From assembly GCA_017390825.1 (NCBI GenBank), contig JAFPAK010000195.1, forward strand, positions 1 to 36,432: a stretch of DNA of 36,432 nt. Reading direction: 5' to 3'. A model generated the notes under the pieces. The model did no database searches. It had not been told where the DNA came from and saw only the letters and a program-made list of their open reading frames with translations. This document shows positions 1 to 6,646 of the stretch, piece after piece; within the stretch, counting starts at the first letter, position 1; each line of letters opens with the position of its first letter. Position numbers and translations under genes: made by a program. Source of the DNA: Clostridia bacterium (GTDB taxonomy: Bacteria; Bacillota_A; Clostridia; Oscillospirales; Acutalibacteraceae).

Positions 1-141
1 CAAATAACGAAAACAGAACAATTAACCCTTCAACCGAATTTAAAACGGTAGAAATTAATGAGGGGTATTCGGGAAACGGTACACTAGCCGTAATGCCCGT
101 TACAAACCAAATTGACAGTAATATAAAACCTCAAAATATAA
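1..141. repeat. Terminal redundancy, left copy (identical to 36292-36432)
   Basis: The first 141 bases equal the last 141 bases exactly, and the fibre reading frame is continuous across them. This is the mark of a circular or circularly permuted molecule assembled with a fixed k-mer overlap. A length of 141 matches a common maximum assembler k, so the repeat is probably an assembly overlap and not a physical terminal repeat. Confidence 0.95.
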
Positions 142-2300
142 AACAAGGGGTTAAAATTTTGGGTGTAACAGGTTCAATGCCAACCGTTGTAAATAACACC
201 GAACTAACGGTTAACCCCTCAACGGAAGAACAAATTATTACCCCTGCAGGAAACTATACAGGCTTTGACGAAGTAACCGTTAATCCCGTTACAAATGAAA
301 TTGATGAAAATATAACGGCAAATAATATCAAAGACGGCGTTACAATTCTTGGTGTAACGGGTGAGGTTGTTGAACTTAACGCCGATAGTTTATCTGTAAC
401 CCCGACAACTTCCGCACAAACAATAACCCCGACAAGCCCCATAAACGGCTTTAATGAAGTTAATGTAAGTGCTGTAACGTCAAGTATAGATAGTAATATT
501 ATCGCAGGGAACATAAAATCAGGTGTTACAATTTTAGGAGTTCAAGGAACAGTTACAGAACTGGATGGAGAAACAAAATCAGTAAGTTTAACAAATTCTG
601 CAGGGCAGACATTCACCCCAACAAGTCCAAAAAATGCTATAACTTCAATTACAGTAACACCAAACAACGAAGCAAGAACCGTTACACCAACGACCTCTCA
701 GCAGAGTTTAAGTGTAAATAGCGGTTATAGCGGAAACGGTACGATTACGGTTAATGCTGTAACGTCAAGTATAGATAGTAATATTATCGCAGGGAACATA
801 AAATCAGGTGTTACAATTTTAGGTGTTTCAGGTACAGTAACCGAACTTAACGGAGAAACAAAATCAGTAAGTTTAACAAATTCCGCAGGACAGACATTCA
901 CCCCAACAAGTCCAAAAAATGCTATAACTTCAATTACAGTAACACCGAATAATCAGGCTAGAACTGTTACTCCGACAACATCACAACAAAGTTTAACAGT
1001 TAATACGGGATATTCAGGTAATGGAACAATAACCGTAAATGCCGTTACAAGTGATATTGACAGCGATATTAAAGCAACAAATATTAAATCAGGTGTCAAT
1101 ATTTTAGGTGTCAATGGTTCTGTGGTTGAACTTAATGGAAGTTCAAGAAGTGTTAGCCTTACATCATCAAGCGGTCAGACATTTAACCCCGAAAGTGGTA
1201 AAAATGCGATTACAAGTATAACTGTAACACCTAATAATCAAACTAGAACGGTAACACCAACGACCTCTCAACAGAGTTTAAGTGTAAATAGTGGTTATAG
1301 CGGTAATGGTACGATTACGGTTAATGCTGTAACTTCAAGTATAGACCAAAATATACAGCCCGAAAACATTAAAAAAGATGTCGTTATCCTCGGTACAACA
1401 GGAACATACGAGGGTTCAGGCGGAATAGGTATTACAAGAGAAGTATCAGCAAACGGTACATATCAAATGCCTGCAAGTGATTTTACATTTTCTTTGCCGA
1501 GTAATGCGATAGATGTAGGAAAAAATGCGTTATATTTTGCTTTTTATTATTGCACATCCCTAACCTCTGTCGATTTAAGTTCATTGACTAAAATTAGTGG
1601 TAATAGTGCATTATATAGTGCTTTCCAAAATTGCTCATATTTAACAACGGTAGATTTAAGTTCGTTGACTACTGTAAGCGGTATGAATACATTTCGTTCT
1701 GCTTTCCAAATTTGCACCTCCCTAACCTCTGTCGATTTAAGTTCATTGACTACGGTGAATGGTGATGCTATATTTTATAGTGCGTTCAACAGTTGCACCT
1801 CCCTAACCTCTGTCGATTTAAGTTCATTGACTACGGTGAGTGGCAACTATGCTTTTCAATATGCTTTTGCTGGTTGTACATCCCTAACAAGTGTAGATTT
1901 AAGCAGCTTACAAATTATAGGGGAAGAAGTATATTCTTCGTACCAATTAAATGTCGGTCAGTTTTCAAGTTGCTTCAGCGGATGTAATAATTTAACCTCA
2001 ATATCATTCCCTAACTTAGAAAAAATTTATTGTACGGGTGATTCAACAGCATTCTACGGTACTTTTGCAAATAACGACAAGATTGAAAAATTGTATTTCC
2101 CAAAATTAGACACCATAACCTACGGAACGGGAGCAGGTTCAACAAATCAAAATGCCTGCAAAGTTGTATTTAGCGGATGTTCTGCCTTGACAGAATTGCA
2201 TTTCGGGGCAGCAAATCAGGCGGCTATTGAAGCAAGCTCGGGGTATTCAACCGCTTGGGGCAGAGGGGCAGGAAACGTAACTATTTACTTTGATTTATAG
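1..2300 (+). CDS. Tail fibre with NIKxGVxILGVxG repeats and leucine-rich C-terminus (3' part; gene starts at 35475)
   Basis: This is the distal part of a fibre whose start lies at 35475 and which crosses the circular join; the frame is continuous (the ATG at 93 is codon 304 of 1038). Six copies of a module ending in (N)IKxGVxILGVxG, or close variants, lie in this part and nine in the whole gene, separated by beta-rich VTPTTSQQSL-type linkers. This repeat is known from phage tail proteins. From about residue 780 to the end come BspA-like leucine-rich repeats of about 27 residues, each with CTSLTSVDLSSLTTVSG followed by an aromatic AFxxC segment. The end is a YSTAWGRGAG...IYFDL cap. The inferred role is a long shaft with an LRR tip that binds a host surface ligand. 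No catalytic motif is visible. Neighbouring repeats are nearly identical in DNA, so copy number may vary. Confidence 0.85.
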   Translation, partial: NNENRTINPSTEFKTVEINEGYSGNGTLAVMPVTNQIDSNIKPQNIKQGVKILGVTGSMPTVVNNTELTVNPSTEEQIITPAGNYTGFDEVTVNPVTNEIDENITANNIKDGVTILGVTGEVVELNADSLSVTPTTSAQTITPTSPINGFNEVNVSAVTSSIDSNIIAGNIKSGVTILGVQGTVTELDGETKSVSLTNSAGQTFTPTSPKNAITSITVTPNNEARTVTPTTSQQSLSVNSGYSGNGTITVNAVTSSIDSNIIAGNIKSGVTILGVSGTVTELNGETKSVSLTNSAGQTFTPTSPKNAITSITVTPNNQARTVTPTTSQQSLTVNTGYSGNGTITVNAVTSDIDSDIKATNIKSGVNILGVNGSVVELNGSSRSVSLTSSSGQTFNPESGKNAITSITVTPNNQTRTVTPTTSQQSLSVNSGYSGNGTITVNAVTSSIDQNIQPENIKKDVVILGTTGTYEGSGGIGITREVSANGTYQMPASDFTFSLPSNAIDVGKNALYFAFYYCTSLTSVDLSSLTKISGNSALYSAFQNCSYLTTVDLSSLTTVSGMNTFRSAFQICTSLTSVDLSSLTTVNGDAIFYSAFNSCTSLTSVDLSSLTTVSGNYAFQYAFAGCTSLTSVDLSSLQIIGEEVYSSYQLNVGQFSSCFSGCNNLTSISFPNLEKIYCTGDSTAFYGTFANNDKIEKLYFPKLDTITYGTGAGSTNQNACKVVFSGCSALTELHFGAANQAAIEASSGYSTAWGRGAGNVTIYFDL
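471..538 (+). repeat. Long direct repeat in fibre shaft (second copy 756-823)
   Basis: Sixty-eight bases are identical in two copies 285 bp apart, each encoding the AVTSSIDSNIIAGNIKSG module. The flanking 150 or so bases are also highly similar. Identity at synonymous positions points to recent duplication or gene conversion inside the fibre gene. Confidence 0.85.
1712..1839 (+). repeat. Tandem LRR-encoding DNA repeat, 81-bp period
   Basis: A 47-base stretch at 1712-1758 recurs exactly at 1793-1839. A shorter 30-base match lies near 1560. The 81-bp period equals one 27-residue LRR unit, so repeats can be gained or lost in frame. Confidence 0.8.
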
Positions 2301-2313
2301 AAAGGATTTTAAA

Positions 2314-2523
2314 ATGAAAGAAAGTTTTTTAACAATGATAGAAGCAGATGAGGGAATGGTTTTAACAAAAGACGGAAATTATTGCTCATCTGTTTTATTG
2401 CGTAAAGGGGAAACATCAGACGGGTGGACGGAAATCACGCAGGCTGAATATGAAGAAATAATTGCACAGAAAGAAGAACAGCAAGAACAACCCGAAGAAG
2501 AAAATATTTTAGATAAGGAGTAA
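2314..2523 (+). CDS. Small acidic protein downstream of fibre
   Basis: A 69-residue protein of unknown function. The start is the ATG at 2314 because AAAGGA (2301-2306) sits at proper spacing; an upstream in-frame ATG at 2290 lies inside the fibre gene and lacks such a site. The N-terminal half holds a VLTKDGNYCSSVLL segment followed by WTEITQAEYEE, and the C-terminus is a run of Glu and Gln. Small proteins with a W-x-E-I-T-x-x-E-Y-E motif commonly follow fibre genes in phages of low-GC bacteria, so a fibre-associated or chaperone-like role is possible but not shown. Confidence 0.7.
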   Translation: MKESFLTMIEADEGMVLTKDGNYCSSVLLRKGETSDGWTEITQAEYEEIIAQKEEQQEQPEEENILDKE

Positions 2524-2527
2524 CACA

Positions 2528-2797
2528 ATGTCATTAAAAGATTTTATCAAAGGATTCAGTGAAACTGCTAAAACTTATATTGAAAAGTTTGAAAAATACA
2601 ACGAGCTATCAAACGAGGATAAGAAAAAGCGTGTTGATGATATATTAACGACTTATTGTTTAAATGCTATTGACAATTTAGGACTTAATTTTATACTGAA
2701 ATTTGCTTTTAAAAAGCTGATTATACCGAACATTCCAGCTTTAACGCAGGCAGTGTTTGATTTAATTAAATCAAAAGTGGACGGAATTACAAAATAA
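2528..2797 (+). CDS. Hypothetical protein, 89 aa
   Basis: I do not recognise this protein. It has a strong AAGGAG site just upstream (about 2516) and is followed directly by the HNH gene. The first half is charged and helical (ETAKTYIEKFEKYNELSNEDKKKRV). The second half, from about residue 45, is amphipathic to hydrophobic (LGLNFILKFAFKKLII, then ALTQAVFDLIKSKVDG). It lies between fibre and lysis genes and could be membrane-active, but no clear transmembrane helix is present. Confidence 0.65.
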   Translation: MSLKDFIKGFSETAKTYIEKFEKYNELSNEDKKKRVDDILTTYCLNAIDNLGLNFILKFAFKKLIIPNIPALTQAVFDLIKSKVDGITK

Positions 2798-3166
2798 ATG
2801 AAAATTACGCCCGTTAAAAATCCTATCAGCTTTAAATATAAATCCGTATTAAAGTCGGAATGGTTAAAAGGTAATATGCCAACGGTAACTAAGGGAATAT
2901 ACGGCGGAGAATTAAAGCCGTATAATGTAACTTTAGAGCATATCAAACCGCACTCAAAAGGCGGAAAAACGGAATTAAATAATCTTGCTTTGGCTATTGA
3001 TATTAACAACTGGGGAAGAGGTGATAAACCCCTTAAAACGTTCTTTAGCAGAATTATATTTGACCAATACTGCGATCAATTTAAGGGAATAAAACTACCT
3101 GATTTTGACGGGGATGAGTATGTTAAAAGCATTTATAAAACAGTTGAGGAAGAATTAAGTAAATGA
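2798..3166 (+). CDS. HNH-type endonuclease
   Basis: A 122-residue protein with an HNH core: E47-H48 in VTLEHIKPHSKGGKTE, N61/N62 in ELNNLALA, and N70/N71 followed by WGRGDKPL, which is the usual place of the third motif residue (an H-N-N variant). It starts one base after the stop of the preceding gene, and its own stop overlaps the next start. Phage HNH nucleases often sit near terminase and assist packaging; this one sits next to the lysis genes instead. The N-terminal NPISFKYKS segment precedes the catalytic core and has no obvious function. Roles in packaging, homing or host-DNA cleavage cannot be separated from sequence. Confidence 0.8.
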   Translation: MKITPVKNPISFKYKSVLKSEWLKGNMPTVTKGIYGGELKPYNVTLEHIKPHSKGGKTELNNLALAIDINNWGRGDKPLKTFFSRIIFDQYCDQFKGIKLPDFDGDEYVKSIYKTVEEELSK

Positions 3167-3384
3167 ATTTAGAGCAATTAGGCACGTACGCACCTTATAT
3201 CGTTATAGCCATAGCGTTTTTGTCCACATATAAAATTTTTGTAACTCCAAAAGATTTAGAAGAAAAATTAAAGGAATACGTATTAAAAGAAACGTATAAT
3301 GTAGCGATAGGGGAAATTAAAAATGATATTCTTGAAATAAAATCCCTGCAAGCAAAAATTTATGAAAAACTAATAAGCGGATAA
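3163..3384 (+). CDS. Small one-TM protein with C-terminal coiled coil, holin or spanin candidate
   Basis: Seventy-three residues with a single hydrophobic segment at about 10-28 (YAPYIVIAIAFLSTYKIFV), then a charged heptad-like helix (EEKLKEYVLKETYNVAIGEIKNDILEIKSLQAKIYEKL). The start overlaps the HNH stop (ATGA). It precedes the endolysin, so a role as a small holin or inner-membrane spanin is a reasonable inference. Topology alone does not decide between them. Confidence 0.65.
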   Translation: MNLEQLGTYAPYIVIAIAFLSTYKIFVTPKDLEEKLKEYVLKETYNVAIGEIKNDILEIKSLQAKIYEKLISG

Positions 3385-3400
3385 TTTTTGCAAACAAAAA

Positions 3401-3427
3401 GAACTGTCAAGGAATTCTTGACAGTTC
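3401..3427. other. Perfect stem-loop between lysis genes
   Basis: An 11-bp stem (GAACTGTCAAG / CTTGACAGTTC) with a 5-base loop lies between the one-TM gene and the endolysin. On the plus strand no T-run follows; on the minus strand five Ts follow. It may be an mRNA stability or processing hairpin for the endolysin message, or a minus-strand terminator. Confidence 0.6.
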
Positions 3428-3458
3428 AAAAATTATATACTTCGGAGAAAATTTATAA

Positions 3459-3851
3459 ATGAGTTTTATATTTGGTAAAAAATCGCTTGAAAAAATCAAC
3501 AATCCAAAATTCCACCCAAAACTTAAATTATTGCTTATTGAGGCAATTAAAACAAGCCCTATTGATTTCACTGTATTAGAAACTGTAAGAACTCTTGCAA
3601 CTCAAAAAGAATATTTAAAAAAGGGTACAACAAAAACGCTAAAATCAAGACATATTCCCCTTTCAAATAAATCCGGTCTTTGCGAAGCGGTGGACGTTGC
3701 TCCATACCCAATTGACTGGTCCGATAAAAAAAGATTTATTCAATTATCGGAACACATTAAAAAAACAGCAAATAAGTTGAATATCCCGATAACTTGGGGC
3801 GGAGACTGGAAAACCTTAGTTGATATGCCCCATTATGAATTAAAGATTTGA
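3459..3851 (+). CDS. Endolysin, M15-type (VanY-like) peptidase
   Basis: A 130-residue single-domain peptidoglycan peptidase of the D-Ala-D-Ala / L-Ala-D-Glu endopeptidase group (peptidase M15, as in the phage T5 endolysin). The zinc-binding pattern is clear: H65 in SRHIPLSNKSG, D79 in CEAVDVAP, and H125 in MPHYEL. The GGDWKTLVD block (114-122) is typical of the family. There is no signal peptide or cell-wall-binding domain, so export should depend on a holin. A GGAG-type site precedes the ATG. It is the last gene before a strong terminator at 3894-3925. Confidence 0.92.
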   Translation: MSFIFGKKSLEKINNPKFHPKLKLLLIEAIKTSPIDFTVLETVRTLATQKEYLKKGTTKTLKSRHIPLSNKSGLCEAVDVAPYPIDWSDKKRFIQLSEHIKKTANKLNIPITWGGDWKTLVDMPHYELKI

Positions 3852-3893
3852 TTTTTTCATATTTTAGATTCCTTTTTTTATCTTAGCGAATTT

Positions 3894-3925
3894 AACCCCT
3901 CTAATTAACGTTAGAGGGGTTTTTT
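3894..3925 (+). terminator. Strong intrinsic terminator after endolysin
   Basis: An 11-bp stem (AACCCCTCTAA / TTAGAGGGGTT) with a 6-base loop is followed by six Ts. It ends the plus-strand structural and lysis operon. Confidence 0.92.
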
Positions 3926-3932
3926 GTTGCCT

Positions 3933-3952
3933 TTACATTAAATTTAATGTAA
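3933..3952. promoter_or_regulatory. 20-bp perfect palindrome, possible operator
   Basis: TTACATTAAATTTAATGTAA is a perfect 20-bp palindrome. It lies about 40 bp upstream of a consensus extended -10 element and downstream of the terminator, a position typical of an operator. Confidence 0.5.
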
Positions 3953-3987
3953 TTTTTGCAGATTTTGCAGAAAAAATTACAAAAACC

Positions 3988-4009
3988 TGTTATAATAACA
4001 CTAATAGTG
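3988..4009 (+). promoter_or_regulatory. Extended -10 promoter with operator-like inverted repeat at the start site
   Basis: TGTTATAAT (3988-3996) is a perfect extended -10 (TG-n-TATAAT). The next bases, CACTAATAGTG (3999-4009), form a 5-bp inverted repeat around one A, at the expected transcription start. No plus-strand gene follows, so the product would be a short RNA running antisense to the end of the minus-strand operon. Confidence 0.55.
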
Positions 4010-4046
4010 GCGGCAAAGCCTCTTAACAATGCTAAAATGTGCCGCC
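4009..4046. ncRNA. Stem-loop downstream of extended -10, possible small RNA
   Basis: GGCGGCA (4009-4015) pairs with TGCCGCC (4040-4046) around a 24-base loop. The pair stands out as GC-rich in this AT-rich stretch and lies right at the predicted transcript start. No T-run follows closely, so the 3' end is unknown. It could be a small regulatory RNA, a leader, or the 3' hairpin of the minus-strand messages. The rest of 4050-4165 holds only the broken ORF described separately. Confidence 0.35.
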
Positions 4047-4047
4047 C

Positions 4048-4157
4048 TTACCAATCTATTATTTTGTCCACAATTTCTTTTTGTTCGGTGCTTGTTTTTC
4101 TTAAATTTTACTATAATTTTTTTCGTTAAGCCGCTCTTTAATTTTTAAACTTAACAT
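4048..4157 (-). pseudogene. Short ORF with apparent frameshift, 36 codons in two frames
   Basis: Reading leftward from ATG 4157 (AGAGGA upstream) gives MLSLKIKERLNEKNYSKI and then a stop at 4101. The overlapping frame continues as LRKTSTEQKEIVDKIIDW to a stop at 4048. The two halves join naturally if one T is restored in the AAAATTTAAG run. It lies just downstream of the methyltransferase gene on the same strand. Either a small gene has been broken by a 1-bp deletion or the assembly has an indel there. Confidence 0.4.
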
Positions 4158-4165
4158 ATTTTCCT

Positions 4166-4897
4166 CTATTCTATATCAAATTGTAATTTCATTTGTTTAG
4201 GTATGTTTTTATTAGTTTTTTGGCAACAATCAAGAAAAGTATTAAAATCTTTTTTTACTTTTTCAACCGTATGCCAATATTCCCAAACATTACTATAAGC
4301 CATTGGAGTATTGTACAGTTCTTTTGATTCAAGTGTTAAAGTATTCCCCCATATAACTTGACCGCTAAGCCCCGTAAGAGCTGTTTGGAGATAGCACATA
4401 TTACAGCAATTAAAATCTAAATCCTGTGCAACAAAAAACATACTCGTTTGCGGATTATAATTTTCTTCTTTCAAAACTTTTGCAGCCGCTATAATATTTG
4501 CACCACTGCCACAGGTAGGTTCTGAAACGGTTATATAGCCCTTTTTGTCAATCTGCGAAAAATCAATACTTAATTTTGCCATTGCAACCGATAAATGAAA
4601 CGGTGTAAAAAATTGACCAGTATTTTTATTGTAATTCCCGCATTTCATATAAAATTCGCCTAAAAAATCTTGAAAAGGGTTTTCTTCTAATATTTTTGTC
4701 AGAAGACAAAATAATTCAATAAATTTTTCTGCTTGTTTATATTTATTCCAAATTTGTTTATACCTCTTTTCTTTTTCCTCAGATGGCTGGAAACGAGAGG
4801 ACAAAACCAATGTTGAAATTTCTAAAAAATCTGAGAATATTTCAAAATCACGTCTTGAAAAATCTATTGATTTCAGGACTTTCTCAAAATTTTTCAT
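4166..4897 (-). CDS. Orphan N6-adenine DNA methyltransferase
   Basis: A 243-residue SAM-dependent methyltransferase of the HsdM-like N-6 DNA methylase type found alone in phages and integrative elements. Visible motifs are GQFFTP (94-99), the SAM-binding motif I EPTCGSGA (126-133), the acidic motif II AQDLD (157-161) and the GNTL strand (184-187), followed by the TPMAYSNVWEYW segment typical of this short family. No NPPY/NPPF catalytic motif is recognisable after GNTL, as would be usual for an active N6-adenine enzyme. No restriction endonuclease is adjacent. The likely role is protection of phage DNA or a regulatory mark. A very strong AAGGAGG-type site precedes the ATG. Confidence 0.8.
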   Translation of the reverse strand: MKNFEKVLKSIDFSRRDFEIFSDFLEISTLVLSSRFQPSEEKEKRYKQIWNKYKQAEKFIELFCLLTKILEENPFQDFLGEFYMKCGNYNKNTGQFFTPFHLSVAMAKLSIDFSQIDKKGYITVSEPTCGSGANIIAAAKVLKEENYNPQTSMFFVAQDLDFNCCNMCYLQTALTGLSGQVIWGNTLTLESKELYNTPMAYSNVWEYWHTVEKVKKDFNTFLDCCQKTNKNIPKQMKLQFDIE

Positions 4898-4934
4898 TTC
4901 TCCTCCTTTCTAGTCAAAAATTCACAAAAATTAC

Positions 4935-4952
4935 ACACAAATAAATTTGTGT
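4935..4952. promoter_or_regulatory. Inverted repeat upstream of methyltransferase
   Basis: ACACAAAT-AA-ATTTGTGT is a perfect 8-bp inverted repeat about 40 bp before the methyltransferase start, with TGTTTATTTC (minus strand, 4958-4967) next to it. It is a candidate operator. Confidence 0.4.
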
Positions 4953-4972
4953 AACGTGAAATAAACACAAAA

Positions 4973-4999
4973 ATTTTGCTGATTTTTTGCTGATTTTTT
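4973..4999. repeat. 27-bp direct repeat, left arm of attP (second copy 5224-5250)
   Basis: Twenty-seven bases containing two 11-bp GCTGATTTTTT units recur exactly at 5224-5250 in the same orientation, on the other side of the tRNA-like core. The right copy lies in the integrase C-terminal coding region. This fits arm-type integrase sites flanking attP. Confidence 0.65.
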
Positions 5000-5000
5000 C

Positions 5001-5110
5001 TGTCAAAAGTGTCAAAATTATCAAAATCCGCTAAAATAAAAACTTGTCTAAAAGTCCTAATTTTAAAGGATTCTGTCTAAATTATCGAAAGTATCAAAAA
5101 CCGCTAAAAT
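5001..5110. repeat. Two arrays of 9-bp repeats, each followed by CCGCTAAAAT
   Basis: TGTCAAAAG, TGTCAAAAT, TATCAAAAT (starts 5001, 5010, 5019) run into CCGCTAAAAT. TGTCTAAAT, TATCGAAAG, TATCAAAAA (starts 5074, 5083, 5092) also run into CCGCTAAAAT. The consensus is TRTCNAAAN with a strict 9-bp period, and the blocks are 73 bp apart. Placed directly left of the attachment core, they are probably binding sites for integrase arms or Xis. Confidence 0.6.
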
Positions 5111-5113
5111 GTA

Positions 5114-5155
5114 TTGGGGTGGTAGGGGTCGCAGGTTCAAATCCTGTCGTTCCGA
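5114..5155 (+). other. attP: attP core: 3' half of a tRNA-Pro(GGG) gene
   Basis: From the anticodon loop to base 73 the sequence folds as a tRNA 3' half: loop TTGGGGT (anticodon GGG), 3' anticodon stem GGTAG, variable loop GGGTC, T-arm GCAGG-TTCAAAT-CCTGT, acceptor strand CGTTCCG and discriminator A. The matching 5' half (an acceptor of CGGAACG and an anticodon stem of CTACC) is absent, so this is not a functional tRNA. It lies 4 bp beyond the integrase stop, the classic position for the attP of a tyrosine recombinase. Integration would restore the host tRNA-Pro. Confidence 0.88.
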
Positions 5156-5159
5156 AATC

Positions 5160-6311
5160 TTAAAAGATAATTCCAGACTGCTTTTTGCGGAATGGAATTA
5201 TTTTATTATTCCCTTCATTTTTTATTTTGCTGATTTTTTGCTGATTTTTTTCAAAGATATTATTTAATTGATTGGTTGCGGCGGTTATCATATCAGAATT
5301 ATTTTGAGCATAAATATTTAATGTTGTTTCCGTTCTTGCATGTCCTACTTGGTTCTGTGCAAATTTAACACTTAAACCGCTTGATAAAACCATATCAATA
5401 TATGAGCCTCTTAAATCGTGAAGCCGTACTCTTTTTGTTATTCCGCATAGTTTAAGAAGTTTATAAAAAACTCGTTTTCTAAAATTCTCACCTCTTAAAT
5501 AAGTTCCGGTTCTGCTTGGAAACAGTAACGGGTTATCGGGTTTTAATGTTTTTATATGCTCGTATAAAACCTCTTTGAGTTCGTCAAACAAAAAGATTTT
5601 TCTGTTTGACGATTCCGTCTTTGTTTTATAAACAAGTCTCGCTTGGGTAAATTGCTTTGTAATTTCAATATAACTCTGTTCATAGTTGAAATCCGACTTT
5701 TCAAGAGCCAATATTTCGCCCTCTCTTGCACCCGTTCCAATAAAGGTAAATAATAACGGGTAATACTCTTTATAATACTTCTTGCAACATTCAAGAACAT
5801 TTTTTAATTCCTTAATAGTCAAATGGTTTATATCAGCTTTTGGCGGTTTCGGTTTTTCAACCTCGTTAAAAATATTTTTTTCAATCAGTTTATGCTTGAT
5901 AGCGTAATTCGTTGAAGCTCTTGCAAATTTCAAGCAGTGCATTGCAACGTGCGGAGTTGAATTTTTTTCAAGATCATAGAAAAAACCTTGTATGGCAATA
6001 GAATTAACACTGTCGTATTTTATGCCGTCTAATTGTTTTAAATATTTTTTATAATAAATATTGTATGTGTCATAAGTTGACATAGCATATTTTATTTTTG
6101 CCTTATCTAAAAAGAGCCTGAAAATCTGCCCGAAAGTTATGTTTTTATCGGTTTTTACTTCCTCAAATTTCCACAAATCTTTTTTAGCTTCTTTAATCGT
6201 CTCATAATATCCGCTTGTATGCCGTTTGCCGAATATATCAGTGTAGGTTATTGTATATTTAACCTTTTCGCCTGTTTTGGTTTTAATTTTTTTCTTGCTT
6301 ATACCTGCCAT
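5160..6311 (-). CDS. int: Tyrosine-type integrase
   Basis: A 383-residue tyrosine recombinase. Residues 1-50 form an arm-binding domain (KYTITYTDIFGKRHTSGYYETIKEA), about 55-155 the core-binding SAM-like domain, and 160-350 the catalytic domain. The catalytic set is complete: R196 (GTGAREGE), K231 region (KTESSNR), H298-x-x-R301 (LHDLRGSY), H324 (VGHA) and Y334 (NIYAQ). It catalyses integration into and, with an excisionase, excision from the host tRNA-Pro. A strong GAGGTGG site precedes the ATG. The last codons overlap an attP arm repeat, which may explain the Lys/Gln-rich tail. Confidence 0.96.
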   Translation of the reverse strand: MAGISKKKIKTKTGEKVKYTITYTDIFGKRHTSGYYETIKEAKKDLWKFEEVKTDKNITFGQIFRLFLDKAKIKYAMSTYDTYNIYYKKYLKQLDGIKYDSVNSIAIQGFFYDLEKNSTPHVAMHCLKFARASTNYAIKHKLIEKNIFNEVEKPKPPKADINHLTIKELKNVLECCKKYYKEYYPLLFTFIGTGAREGEILALEKSDFNYEQSYIEITKQFTQARLVYKTKTESSNRKIFLFDELKEVLYEHIKTLKPDNPLLFPSRTGTYLRGENFRKRVFYKLLKLCGITKRVRLHDLRGSYIDMVLSSGLSVKFAQNQVGHARTETTLNIYAQNNSDMITAATNQLNNIFEKNQQKISKIKNEGNNKIIPFRKKQSGIIF

Positions 6312-6324
6312 TTACCACCTCAAA

Positions 6325-6645
6325 TTAATACAATGGAATATCAACAATTAAACCGCACTCGGTTTCTACTCTTTTAGAATTTCCACCCGTCAATCTTTTG
6401 TCGTAAATTTCCTTGTACTCTATTTCATCTATAATTACATCTATGTTGTATTCTGGTATTTTCGCACGGAAAAGCCTTACTTTTCCTTCATCAATCCTTT
6501 TTTGCAGTTCGATTTTGTCTATAACCTTTTTAATTTTTTCTATTAATTCGCTCGCATGCATAACTCTGTGGCTATAATATTCGGTTTGGTTAGCATCGCA
6601 CATAATTTTTTCAATACTTTTCTTTAATGTTTGGTAATAATCCAT
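6325..6645 (-). CDS. Hypothetical protein between integrase and excisionase-like gene
   Basis: A 106-residue protein I do not recognise. The N-terminal half is helical (TLKKSIEKIMCDANQTEY, then ASELIEKIKKVIDKIELQKRI). The C-terminal half is beta-rich and ends CGLIVDIPLY. It starts just inside the end of the preceding 66-residue HTH gene and leads into int, so it belongs to the integration/excision operon. Confidence 0.65.
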   Translation of the reverse strand: MDYYQTLKKSIEKIMCDANQTEYYSHRVMHASELIEKIKKVIDKIELQKRIDEGKVRLFRAKIPEYNIDVIIDEIEYKEIYDKRLTGGNSKRVETECGLIVDIPLY

Positions 6646-6646
6646 A

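Noticed and set aside
254..514. Minus-strand ORF opposite the fibre repeats
   Set aside because: It is the mirror of repetitive fibre coding sequence, with no ribosome site. Similar shadows at 33661-33951 and 35543-35902 were also dropped.
1..2300. Diversity-generating retroelement acting on the fibre
   Set aside because: No reverse transcriptase gene and no template/variable repeat pair with adenine-specific changes are present; the repeats are tandem protein modules.
3401..3427. Plus-strand terminator between lysis genes
   Set aside because: The stem is perfect but no T-run follows on the plus strand, and the endolysin lies directly downstream with no clear promoter of its own.
5114..5155. 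Functional tRNA gene
   Set aside because: Only the 3' half is present; there is no D-arm or 5' acceptor strand upstream. It is an attachment site.
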